From the NCBI GenBank assembly GCA_900756555.1, contig CAAEKP010000039.1:1-12868 (forward strand): a stretch of 12,868 nt of DNA. Direction: 5' to 3'. Below, in pieces: positions 6,320-12,868 of this stretch. This DNA is from Peptococcaceae bacterium (GTDB lineage: Bacteria > Bacillota > Peptococcia > Peptococcales > Peptococcaceae). Position 1 is the stretch's first letter; each line of letters opens with the position of its first letter. The notes beneath the pieces were generated by a model, which was given only the letters and a program-made list of their open reading frames with translations, was not told where the DNA came from and searched no databases. The position numbers and the translations under genes were made by a program.

Positions 6320-7258
6320 TTATCCTTCATAGCGAGCAGCGATAGCCACCCAGCCTTTGCTTTCCCGCACTTCAATGATGTGGAAGCCGTTTTCCTGCAA
6401 CGCTGCCAGCACATCATCCTTGCGTGTGTCGATGATACCGGATGAGATAAATGTTTTTGCCCCTTTCAGGTATTCTTTGGTGGATGGGGTCAGGCGGATG
6501 ATGATATCCGCAATGATGTTGGCTACCAGTAAATCAGCCTGCCCTTTGGCCTGTGCTAATAAATCGCTCTGGCAAACGGATACTTTTTCTTCTAATTTGT
6601 TCAGCGCCACGTTTTCTGTTGCTGCTGCCACCGCCACGGTATCAAAGTCCATGGCCTGTACGCTGCCTGCGCCCAATAGTGCTGCCTGAATTGCCAGAAT
6701 GCCGCTGCCGGTGCCCACATCAATCACATCCATGCCCGGCTGCACATATTCTTCCAGCATCTGTATACACAGCGCTGTGGTGGCGTGATTGCCGGTGCCA
6801 AAGGCCATACCGGGGTCAATCTCAATTACTAAATCGCCTTCCTGTTTTTCGTATGTTTCCCAAGTTGGCTTGATAACGGTCTTTTTGCCGATGCGCTCTG
6901 GCTTGAAGTACACTTTCCAGGCGTTGGCCCAGTCTTCTTCCTGCACAGGTTTGTAGGTTACGCGGGTTGGCCCCATGTTCATGCGAATTTCAATCTCATT
7001 CAGCTCAATAATAATCTGCTCAATGCGGTTCATCAGGTTTTCATCCTGCGGCAGATAAGACTTGATGTATACATCTTTGCGCTGCATCAGCTCATCGGTG
7101 AATTCGTGAGCATCCCACAATCCACTCTCTGCATAATCGGCAATGGCTTTTGGGTCCTCAATCATAACGCCGCCAGTACCCATTTCTGCCAGCATATTGG
7201 AGATGCCCTCCACAGCCTCTCTGTCTTCCACTTCCATTTTTATTTCAATCCAGTCCAT
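6320..7258 (-). CDS. prmA: Ribosomal protein L11 methyltransferase PrmA
   Basis: A 312-residue class I SAM-dependent enzyme that trimethylates ribosomal protein L11. The N-terminal L11-recognition domain (1-100; MDWIEIKMEV, GTGGVMIED) is followed by PVQEEDWANAWKVYFKP (104-120), then IDPGMAFGTGNHATT (147-161). The SAM-binding glycine motif IDVGTGSGILAI is at 179-190, and the catalytic-domain motif LLVANIIADII at 243-253. AGGAGG lies 8 nt before the ATG. It follows the DHA2 efflux gene with a 77-bp gap that contains short tandem repeats and no terminator. Confidence 0.97.
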   Translation of the reverse strand: MDWIEIKMEVEDREAVEGISNMLAEMGTGGVMIEDPKAIADYAESGLWDAHEFTDELMQRKDVYIKSYLPQDENLMNRIEQIIIELNEIEIRMNMGPTRVTYKPVQEEDWANAWKVYFKPERIGKKTVIKPTWETYEKQEGDLVIEIDPGMAFGTGNHATTALCIQMLEEYVQPGMDVIDVGTGSGILAIQAALLGAGSVQAMDFDTVAVAAATENVALNKLEEKVSVCQSDLLAQAKGQADLLVANIIADIIIRLTPSTKEYLKGAKTFISSGIIDTRKDDVLAALQENGFHIIEVRESKGWVAIAARYEG

Positions 7259-7288
7259 CTTGTTTTCCTCCTGTCTGCGTTTGCTTTC

Positions 7289-7328
7289 TATCCTGCGCTC
7301 TTTATCCTGCGCTTTCTGTCCTGTGTCT
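7289..7328. repeat. Short imperfect tandem repeat (14-bp period) upstream of prmA
   Basis: TATCCTGCGCT occurs at 7289-7299 and 7303-7313, with a third degenerate copy (TGTCCTGTGTCT) at 7317-7328, all 14 bp apart. It fills most of the gap between the efflux gene and prmA. It may have grown by slippage. Confidence 0.7.
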
Positions 7329-7335
7329 GAACTTT

Positions 7336-8757
7336 TTAATTTGCCGCCTTTCTGTTTTTCCAGCGTAAGCCGGTCAGCACTGCGCCAACGGCACTAATCA
7401 GAGCCATAAAGCGATACACCCACTGCATAGCCGTTACAAATACCTGCTCTTCGCCTTCTATATAACTCATCACTGTGTAGCCCAGCGCTCCACTCATTAT
7501 ATTATACAGGAGAACGGTGGATAAGGAAATACCAAACACCATTCCCAGATTGCGGGCCAGACCATTGATGCTGCCGGCAATGCCTGTGTTCTCCCGCCCT
7601 ACCGTGGACATAATCAGCGATGTATTGGGTGACTGGAACATAGCCATCCCAAAGGACATGGTGATGGAGCCCACTAAAAATATCACCAGAGAAGAATCCA
7701 CACCCAATGTGGATAAAATCAACAGCGCAACTGTAATAATGCACAGCCCTAGAAAACATAAAAATTCAGAGCCAATCTTGTCTGATAACTGACCGCTGAA
7801 CGGCGCCACAATGCACATAGTCAACGAGTAGGCCATCATCAGCAAGCCAGTGTGGGCAGCGTCCAGCATCTGCACTTTTTGCAGATAAAACGGCTGAATA
7901 AAATTGTGCCCGGATATTGCAAAAAAAGATAAAAACGCGCAGAAAATGCTGACGGCAAACAGTTTGTTCTCAAACAGATGCAAATTGAGCATGGCGTTCT
8001 CATGCCGCCGTTCCCAGCGCACAAATACCATGCCAAACGCCAGCGCAGCTATGGCGATTACCAGACAGTACACATAATAAGCCGCTCCTGCCTGCAGCAA
8101 CTTTACGCCGCCATACACGCACAAAATCATAGCCATAAACAGCAGAGCGCCGCTCTTGTCCATCTTCTCCCGCTTGCCGGTGGACATATCCGGCAGGTAG
8201 CGGCTGCACAGCAACAGGCAAAGTGCTGCCACTGGAATGTTCATGGCAAAAATAGCATTCCAGTTAAAATAAGACACGATAAAGCCACCAATCGACGGCC
8301 CCACCATAGAGCCCAGAGCCACACTGGTGCCAGAAAGTCCCAGCGCCTTGCCCCGCTCATGCAGCGGGAATGTCTGCACAATAATCCCCTGACTGTTGGC
8401 CATGGTAGCCGCAGAGCCAATCCCTTCTATAATGCGACCCGTCAGCAGCATGGTATAACTGCCCGATAAAAAACAAATTGTTGAGCCTGCCAGAAAAACC
8501 AGAATACCCAGCTTAAAAATCCGGTCTTTGCCGATTGTATCTCCCAGCTTGCCAAACACCATAATCAGGCAGATAATCACCAGCGTGTAGGCTGTTACCA
8601 CCCACTCAACACCTGCCATAGTTACACCCAGTTCATCCGCCATGCTGGGCAGCGCCACATTTACACTGCTGCCATCCACACAGTTGATAAAGGTTGTTAA
8701 AACCACCGCAAAAAAAATAAGCCACCGTCTGCGATGAATTTCCTGTATTGCTTCCAT
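7336..8757 (-). CDS. DHA2-family MFS multidrug efflux transporter (EmrB/QacA type)
   Basis: A 473-residue protein, the usual size for 14-helix drug:H+ antiporters. Family motifs are NCVDGSSVNVALPSMADELG in TM1 (motif D1, about 25-44), GKLGDTIGKDR (motif A, about 69-79) and the antiporter motif C GSMVGPSIGG (about 148-157). A second motif A-like GQLSDKIGSEFL follows in the later half. Such proteins expel hydrophobic or cationic compounds with the proton gradient; the substrate is unknown. AAGGGGAG lies 5 nt before the ATG. It has its own promoter and an inverted repeat at the expected transcription start. It probably reads through into prmA-rsmE, an unusual pairing that may be just chromosomal adjacency. 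Confidence 0.92.
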   Translation of the reverse strand: MEAIQEIHRRRWLIFFAVVLTTFINCVDGSSVNVALPSMADELGVTMAGVEWVVTAYTLVIICLIMVFGKLGDTIGKDRIFKLGILVFLAGSTICFLSGSYTMLLTGRIIEGIGSAATMANSQGIIVQTFPLHERGKALGLSGTSVALGSMVGPSIGGFIVSYFNWNAIFAMNIPVAALCLLLCSRYLPDMSTGKREKMDKSGALLFMAMILCVYGGVKLLQAGAAYYVYCLVIAIAALAFGMVFVRWERRHENAMLNLHLFENKLFAVSIFCAFLSFFAISGHNFIQPFYLQKVQMLDAAHTGLLMMAYSLTMCIVAPFSGQLSDKIGSEFLCFLGLCIITVALLILSTLGVDSSLVIFLVGSITMSFGMAMFQSPNTSLIMSTVGRENTGIAGSINGLARNLGMVFGISLSTVLLYNIMSGALGYTVMSYIEGEEQVFVTAMQWVYRFMALISAVGAVLTGLRWKNRKAAN

Positions 8758-8784
8758 ATATACTCCCCTTCCAAATAAGTCCCT

Positions 8785-8801
8785 TTGTTGTACTCCAACA
8801 A
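8785..8801. promoter_or_regulatory. Inverted repeat, operator candidate for the DHA2 pump
   Basis: TTGTTG and CAACAA form a perfect 6-bp inverted repeat with a 5-bp spacer, just downstream of the -10 at 8813-8818 and so near +5 to +21 of the transcript. A repressor bound there would block the promoter, as with many efflux pumps. No regulator gene is adjacent. Confidence 0.45.
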
Positions 8802-8812
8802 TTGCTGGTATT

Positions 8813-8841
8813 ATTTTATGCGTTTCCCGCCAAGATTACAA
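8813..8841 (-). promoter_or_regulatory. Promoter of the DHA2 efflux gene
   Basis: On the minus strand TTGTAA (8841-8836) and TAAAAT (8818-8813) are 17 bp apart, about 55 nt before the start codon. This is among the best hexamer pairs in the window. Confidence 0.6.
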
Positions 8842-8924
8842 GCCTCTCTGACAAAATATCCCCATATTATCAAGAATACCTATCATCGAGGAACGAAAAG
8901 GCGAAACCTTTCTGCACAGACATA

Positions 8925-8960
8925 AGAAAAAGCCAGCCGAATGTTCGACTGACTTTTTCT
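8925..8960 (-). terminator. Terminator of the TRAP transporter operon
   Basis: On the minus strand a 17-bp stem (AGAAAAAGTCAGTCGAA with TTCGGCTGGCTTTTTCT) pairs fully when two G-U pairs are counted. Its 3' arm ends in a T-rich run. It lies about 28 nt after the dctQM stop. Confidence 0.85.
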
Positions 8961-8988
8961 GTATGGTATCATTTGAGAGGAGAATACG

Positions 8989-10872
8989 CTATTTTACAAG
9001 TGTTGTGAGCGCCATGGATAATGGTGGGAAGTAGGTTACAATTAAAAGCACCAATATCATCAAGCCCAGCATTGGAAATGCCGCTTTTGCCACATCAAAT
9101 AATTTGAGCTTGGATATCCCGCAGGCCACAAACAGGTTTACGCCAACTGGTGGAGTAATAAAGCCGATTGCCAGGTTCAATACCATGATAACACCGAAGT
9201 GTACTGGATTTACACCCAACTGTGTGATGATTGGCAATAACAGTGGCACCAGGATAATGATAGCAGCCAGTGCTTCCATGAAGGTACCTACAATCAGCAA
9301 CAGGATGTTGATTAAGATTAAAATCAAAATCTTACTGGTTGTCAGGCTCAGGATGAACTGGGCAACCATGGTTGGAATCCGTTCGATGGACATGATACTG
9401 CCAAAAATCTGCGCCATAGCCATCAGCACAATAATCATAGAAGATGTGCAGGCGGAGTTTACCAGACAAGGCAGCAGGTTTTTCATGTTAATTTCTTTAT
9501 GAATAAACACACCTACGATTAAGCCATAAAACGCTGCCACAGCAGCCGCTTCGGTTGGGGTCATAAAGCCGCCGTAGATACCGCCCAGAATAATAACCGG
9601 TACCATCAGTGCCCATTTAGAATCCCAAACGGCGTGCAATTTGGTTTTTACTGTACGAGGACGTTCTTCCCCGCGCCAGCCGTTTTTACGCGCTTCATAA
9701 TAGCTGTAAGCAATCAGTACAGCAGCCACCAGTAACCCAGGCACAATACCTGCCATGAACAGTTTCCCTACAGAAACATTGGCAGAGATTGCATATACTA
9801 CGAAAGGATTGCTTGGTGGAATCAATACGCCAATGGCGCCTGCACAGGCAACTACCGCAGTAGCGAATTTTTTGTCATAACCACGTTCTACCATGGCCGG
9901 AATACACAGCGCACCAATCGCCGCTACTGTAGCAGGACCAGAACCACTCATCGCCCCAAACAGTACGCAGGTAACAACTGTAGCGATTGCCAGACCACCA
10001 AAGGCAGAGCCTAAAAATTCATCACACATGGCGAACAGACGGCGGGATAAACCGCCCACACCCATGAAGTCACCAGATGCTACGAAGAACGGAATCGCCA
10101 TAATAGCCGCTTTGTCAATAGAGGCAAAGGATAACTGCGCTACATAGGAAATATCAATCGGGTGCGCCGCCCAGATGGTAAAGATAGCTGCAATCCCTAA
10201 CGACATTGCGATTGGTACACCAATAATCAGCAAAATAACAAAATAGCCAAACAGATACGCTGCTGTAGAAATAGGCAGTTTCAGAATAAATGGCAGACAC
10301 AACACTGCGCCGACTGCAATGGCAATTAAACAGTCCACTGGTCCTGTTACTTTAGCCTGTTTTACAATATCCTGTGCCGTTCTCAATATGCATAACCCAA
10401 AGGCCAGCGGTAAGATTAAATATAATACCCAGAATGGAATTTTCAGCACTGGCGTAGCAGATACAAAGTTCATGAATTTGCCAACCTGAATACAGCCTTC
10501 ATAGGTGATAATGCCAGCCCACGCCAACATCGCAGCATCTACAATAATCCAGGTCATGTTCTGAATCCGTTTTGGCAGCATATCATAGATAATATCAACA
10601 CGAATCAGATCGCGCTTTTTGATGGCTACCGGCACAGCCAGATAGGAAATCCATACGAAAATATAACGGGCCAGTTCTTCCGGCGCCGCAGCTACCATAG
10701 TGCTGGCACCTGCTGTAAATTTGGTAAAAATATAACGGTAGGCTACCTGCCAGGTAATCAAAAAGATAATGCCCAGCATACCCGTTACCAGAAAAATGCT
10801 TTCAAAATTTTCATTTAACCAACGCAGAGGATTGGTGCCGCCACGTTTTTTGTTTTCAAGTGCTTCTGTCAT
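8989..10872 (-). CDS. dctQM: TRAP transporter fused small and large permease subunits (DctQM)
   Basis: A 627-residue membrane protein fusing both TRAP permease subunits, as in the sialic acid SiaQM type. Residues 1-172 are the DctQ domain (four helices; FVWISYLAVPVAIKKRD). Residues from about 185 are the DctM domain. Its motifs include GAMSGSGPATVAAIGALCIP (307-324) and IPPSNPFVVY (351-360), then GGFMTPTEAAAVAAFYG and GFITPPVGVNLFVACGI near the C-terminus; these line the sodium and substrate sites. It imports an organic acid or similar solute using the sodium gradient, with DctP as ligand carrier. ATG 10872 is chosen because GAGGTG lies 6 nt upstream; the GTG at 10881 is part of that SD. Confidence 0.95.
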   Translation of the reverse strand: MTEALENKKRGGTNPLRWLNENFESIFLVTGMLGIIFLITWQVAYRYIFTKFTAGASTMVAAAPEELARYIFVWISYLAVPVAIKKRDLIRVDIIYDMLPKRIQNMTWIIVDAAMLAWAGIITYEGCIQVGKFMNFVSATPVLKIPFWVLYLILPLAFGLCILRTAQDIVKQAKVTGPVDCLIAIAVGAVLCLPFILKLPISTAAYLFGYFVILLIIGVPIAMSLGIAAIFTIWAAHPIDISYVAQLSFASIDKAAIMAIPFFVASGDFMGVGGLSRRLFAMCDEFLGSAFGGLAIATVVTCVLFGAMSGSGPATVAAIGALCIPAMVERGYDKKFATAVVACAGAIGVLIPPSNPFVVYAISANVSVGKLFMAGIVPGLLVAAVLIAYSYYEARKNGWRGEERPRTVKTKLHAVWDSKWALMVPVIILGGIYGGFMTPTEAAAVAAFYGLIVGVFIHKEINMKNLLPCLVNSACTSSMIIVLMAMAQIFGSIMSIERIPTMVAQFILSLTTSKILILILINILLLIVGTFMEALAAIIILVPLLLPIITQLGVNPVHFGVIMVLNLAIGFITPPVGVNLFVACGISKLKLFDVAKAAFPMLGLMILVLLIVTYFPPLSMALTTLVK

Positions 10873-11033
10873 ATTCGTCACCTCTTAGATAATAAGTACG
10901 TTACCATGATGTTTTTGAATGATGTCTTGTTATACTCCATGCAGGAACACTGTTATGTAAACCAGCATCAATAAGAGCTTTCGGCTTTCATAAATACATA
11001 AACGATAAGAACAGTTTCTTACATACACTTCGT

Positions 11034-11101
11034 AAAAACAGAAGAAAGCAGAACTGCTATCGTTCCTACACTAAATTTTTGGCAGTTCTGCCGTCTTCTT
11101 C
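11034..11101 (-). terminator. Intercistronic hairpin between dctP and dctQM (attenuator)
   Basis: On the minus strand GCAGAACTGC (11091-11082) pairs with GCAGTTCTGC (11057-11048). Flanking GAAGAA and TTCTTC pair across a small internal loop, and TGTTTTTACG follows. The large apical loop (about 24 nt) makes it weaker than a standard terminator. It lies just after dctP, so it probably stops part of the transcripts and protects the dctP 3' end, giving more binding protein than permease. The remaining 10873-11033 shows no convincing promoter or gene. Confidence 0.75.
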
Positions 11102-11138
11102 AAACATTCTTATTGCTCTAACTTTATTAATTCAATTT

Positions 11139-12197
11139 TTATTTCTGTGTTGCCTGAATCAGGTCTACAACATCCTGAGAAATTACAGATGGAACCATTT
11201 TGTCATAAACGCTGGACATAGCATCTGCCCATTCTGCTTTCTGTTCTGGTGTCAGTTCTACAATTTCTACACCATTGTCTTTAAAGGCAGCTTTGGCATC
11301 TTCTTCAGCCTGTGCACTGATTTCACGTTCATAAGCCAGTGCTTCTGCAGCGGCTTCGTCCAGAATTGCTTTCTGTTCATCGGTCAGAGCCTGATATTTG
11401 TCTTCTGCCATGAACAAAATGTGATTGGAATAGTTGTGTTCCGATGTTACGGAATATTTCAGCACTTCGTCATGTTTTGCAGCATGCAGCAGACCGAATG
11501 TGTTGGATTCACCATCTACAGTACCCTGCTGTAATGCAGTATAGGTTTCGCCCCACGCTACGGTCTGAGCAGGAGCAGCCAGTGCTTCAGCAGCAGCCAG
11601 TTCTACCTGAGAACTGGTAGCACGCAGTTTCTGGTCTTTCATATCAGCCGGGCTGCTGATTGGTTTGGTAGCGGAATGATAGCAACGGAAACCATATTCA
11701 CACCACAGTACTGGATGCAGGTTCTGTTCTGCCATTTTTTCTCTGTAATATTTACCTAATTCGCCATTATCAATGGCATCATACAATGCCGGCAGTTTAT
11801 CGCTGCTTACAGCGTATGGCAAGGACAGTGCCAGGATGTCTGGAACAAATACGCCAAAGTTATCAGAGGAACTGTTCGCCATATCCAAAGAGCCAGCCTG
11901 TACCTGCTGTGTGGTGTCTACATCATTGCCCAGTTCTGCATCGGAGTGAATGTCCAGAACCATGGTGCCGCCAGATTTTTCTTCCAGCAGTTCACCAAAT
12001 TTTTCAATCCCCATTGTTACATTATTGCCAGTTGCCATTACATTTGCAACTTTAAACACAATTTTATCCCCAGCAGCATTAGCATCTGCATCTTTTGCCG
12101 GTGCTTTTTCCCCGCCACCGCAGCCTGTTAAAGCAGTAGCCATAGCAAATGTTGTCAGCACAAGACCTGCAACTAATTTTTTACTTTTTAAATTCAT
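11139..12197 (-). CDS. dctP: TRAP transporter substrate-binding lipoprotein (DctP family)
   Basis: A 352-residue extracytoplasmic solute receptor. A lipoprotein signal (MNLKSKK, hydrophobic core, lipobox LTGC with Cys26) anchors it to the membrane. A Gly/Ala/Asp-rich linker follows (27-45). The DctP fold shows YGFRCYHS (168-175), PADMKDQKLRATSS (183-196) with the usual ligand-carboxylate arginine context, and WGETYTALQQGTVDGESN (215-232). It delivers a ligand, probably a carboxylate, to DctQM. The start at 12197 is chosen because GGGGGA lies 7 nt upstream; the ATG at 12212 has no SD. A hairpin separates it from dctQM. The leader has paired palindromes, but no regulator gene is adjacent in the window. 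Confidence 0.95.
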   Translation of the reverse strand: MNLKSKKLVAGLVLTTFAMATALTGCGGGEKAPAKDADANAAGDKIVFKVANVMATGNNVTMGIEKFGELLEEKSGGTMVLDIHSDAELGNDVDTTQQVQAGSLDMANSSSDNFGVFVPDILALSLPYAVSSDKLPALYDAIDNGELGKYYREKMAEQNLHPVLWCEYGFRCYHSATKPISSPADMKDQKLRATSSQVELAAAEALAAPAQTVAWGETYTALQQGTVDGESNTFGLLHAAKHDEVLKYSVTSEHNYSNHILFMAEDKYQALTDEQKAILDEAAAEALAYEREISAQAEEDAKAAFKDNGVEIVELTPEQKAEWADAMSSVYDKMVPSVISQDVVDLIQATQK

Positions 12198-12232
12198 TGA
12201 AAATTCCCCCATTCATGGTGTCTAAAATAATG

Positions 12233-12260
12233 TGTATAAAAGATACTTTCATAAATCCAA
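12233..12260 (-). promoter_or_regulatory. Possible dctP promoter
   Basis: On the minus strand TTGGAT (12260-12255) and TATACA (12238-12233) are 16 bp apart and would give a leader of about 30 nt ending at the dctP SD. The match is moderate. Confidence 0.35.
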
Positions 12261-12337
12261 TATGCTATGTGAATCGCTGTTTCTACCCTCCTTCTTTGAT
12301 ATATCATACAGCTTTCACAGAAAAACCTTTCCCGGCT

Positions 12338-12363
12338 GTGCCACAAAGTATACATTTTGGCAC
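12338..12363. promoter_or_regulatory. 26-bp palindrome upstream of dctP (site A)
   Basis: GTGCCA and TGGCAC close a GTATAC-centred dyad; the 13-bp arms match at 11 positions. The core AGTATACATTTTGG recurs in site B at 12463-12490. GTATAC-centred dyads of this kind are typical of FCD-type GntR repressors, but that is inference. Confidence 0.6.
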
Positions 12364-12397
12364 ATATTCTATCGCACAAAAAAATATAGAGAACTAC

Positions 12398-12439
12398 ATG
12401 AGTATGTTGTATTTACAAGTACAATATACTCATTTTTTT
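12398..12439 (+). terminator. Plus-strand intrinsic terminator in the dctP upstream region
   Basis: ATGAGTATGTTGTA (12398-12411) pairs with TACAATATACTCAT (12420-12433) over all 14 positions, with one G-U pair, around an 8-nt loop, followed by seven T (12433-12439). There is no T-run for the minus strand. No gene on the plus strand precedes it in the window, so it would end a small divergent transcript. A possible promoter is TTCATG, 17 bp, TATAAA (12212-12240). Confidence 0.65.
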
Positions 12440-12462
12440 ATGCTCAAACACGAAAAAGCGAG

Positions 12463-12490
12463 TGTATCAAAATGTATACATTTTTGGACA
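12463..12490. promoter_or_regulatory. 28-bp palindrome upstream of dctP (site B)
   Basis: The centre AAAATGTATACATTTT (12469-12484) is a perfect 16-bp palindrome; outer TGT and ACA extend it to 28 bp. It shares the AATGTATAC core with site A, and the two centres are 126 bp apart. Confidence 0.65.
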
Positions 12491-12758
12491 TTTCAACTTA
12501 ACATTTTAACCTAAAAATCACTTATTATTTTAAATACATTTATATTATTTACTCTTATTTGAGAAGTTTACTCTATTATTATAAATTTTAATTATACGTT
12601 TTGCAATAGCTTTGTACCAAAACATCCATTATCATTTTCTACTTTTAACTGCAATTGTCAGGTGCTTGTTGCGTTTTATTGTAGCCTATTGTTTCTTGTG
12701 CTGCAACCCATGTGTGATATGCGTTGCTAGCATCCCAGCTAAAAATACAATCACTACT
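12491..12758. other. Gene-free AT-rich stretch
   Basis: From 12491 to about 12600 the sequence is strongly AT-rich with TTATTATTTTAAAT-like runs and no convincing element. From 12601 to 12758 base composition becomes more even. The only long frame (12612-12833, plus) has no SD, starts in AT-rich DNA and runs through the terminator at 12759-12815, so I do not call it a gene. Confidence 0.6.
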
Positions 12759-12815
12759 AAAAAAACAGACGTATTACGACAACCCACAGCTTATCCGGTT
12801 ATCATAACACGTCTG
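12759..12815 (-). terminator. Minus-strand terminator of a gene beyond the right edge
   Basis: On the minus strand a 19-bp stem (12815-12797 with 12784-12766) pairs throughout if three G-U pairs are counted, with a loop of about 12 nt and seven T (12765-12759). The gene it ends must finish in or beyond 12816-12868. All three minus-strand frames there have a stop, so its reading frame cannot be chosen. Confidence 0.85.
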
Positions 12816-12868
12816 CTTTTCCCGCAAACATAAGGTCTACACACATGAGCATATTCCTACGCCAGCAC

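Noticed and set aside
10873..10881. GTG start for dctQM adding three residues
   Set aside because: The GTG belongs to the GAGGTG ribosome binding site of the ATG at 10872.
10885..10950. A 20-codon leader peptide before dctQM (MEYNKTSFKNIM...) ending at its SD
   Set aside because: No ribosome binding site before its ATG and no regulatory amino-acid pattern; the overlap with the dctQM SD may be chance.
12330..12360. Sigma-54 promoter suggested by TGGCAC
   Set aside because: The GC element is absent at the required -12 spacing; TGGCAC is one arm of palindrome A.
12232..12501. Plus-strand open frame of 89 codons opposite the dctP leader
   Set aside because: It crosses the plus-strand terminator and both palindromes; no SD and no recognisable protein.
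12612..12833. Plus-strand open frame of 73 codons
   Set aside because: No SD, no family resemblance, and it crosses a terminator structure.

Overview
The window looks like chromosomal DNA of a low-to-mid GC anaerobic Firmicute, possibly a Negativicutes member. Supporting signs are strong AGGAGG-type ribosome binding sites, AT-rich intergenic regions, a fused TRAP transporter and several classical intrinsic terminators. The lineage is an inference; there is no rRNA or other phylogenetic marker here.

Left part (1-3750): a partial minus-strand gene for a D5/P4-type phage or plasmid primase-helicase runs off the left edge, so a mobile element probably lies there. Its promoter region carries a long imperfect palindrome. 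Next come a LysR-type regulator (minus) and, divergent from it, a TauE/SafE anion exporter (plus). They share an intergenic region with three tandem AT-rich repeats, which suggests LysR control of the exporter. A TraX-family membrane protein follows, with a duplicated ribosome binding site.

Middle (3690-8960): a bidirectional terminator separates traX from a convergent MFS transporter gene. A gene-free stretch of about 600 bp follows, holding a palindromic repeat array (two 89-bp direct copies plus a long imperfect hairpin) and, nearer the MFS gene, a promoter-to-terminator unit that may encode a structured small RNA of about 175 nt. Then comes a minus-strand block transcribed in the order DHA2-type MFS efflux pump, prmA (ribosomal protein L11 methyltransferase) and rsmE (16S rRNA m3U1498 methyltransferase). 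The two methyltransferase genes are 6 nt apart and clearly co-transcribed.

Right part (8925-12868): a two-gene TRAP uptake system on the minus strand, dctP (lipoprotein substrate-binding protein) then a fused dctQM permease. A strong hairpin between them probably sets the ratio of binding protein to permease, and a terminator closes the unit. Upstream of dctP is about 670 bp without a convincing gene. It holds two GTATAC-centred palindromes exactly 126 bp apart, a plus-strand intrinsic terminator between them, an AT-rich stretch, and at the right edge a minus-strand terminator belonging to a gene outside the window.

No complete new multi-gene system is visible. The best leads are the regulatory architecture upstream of dctP, the candidate small RNAs and the palindromic repeat array.
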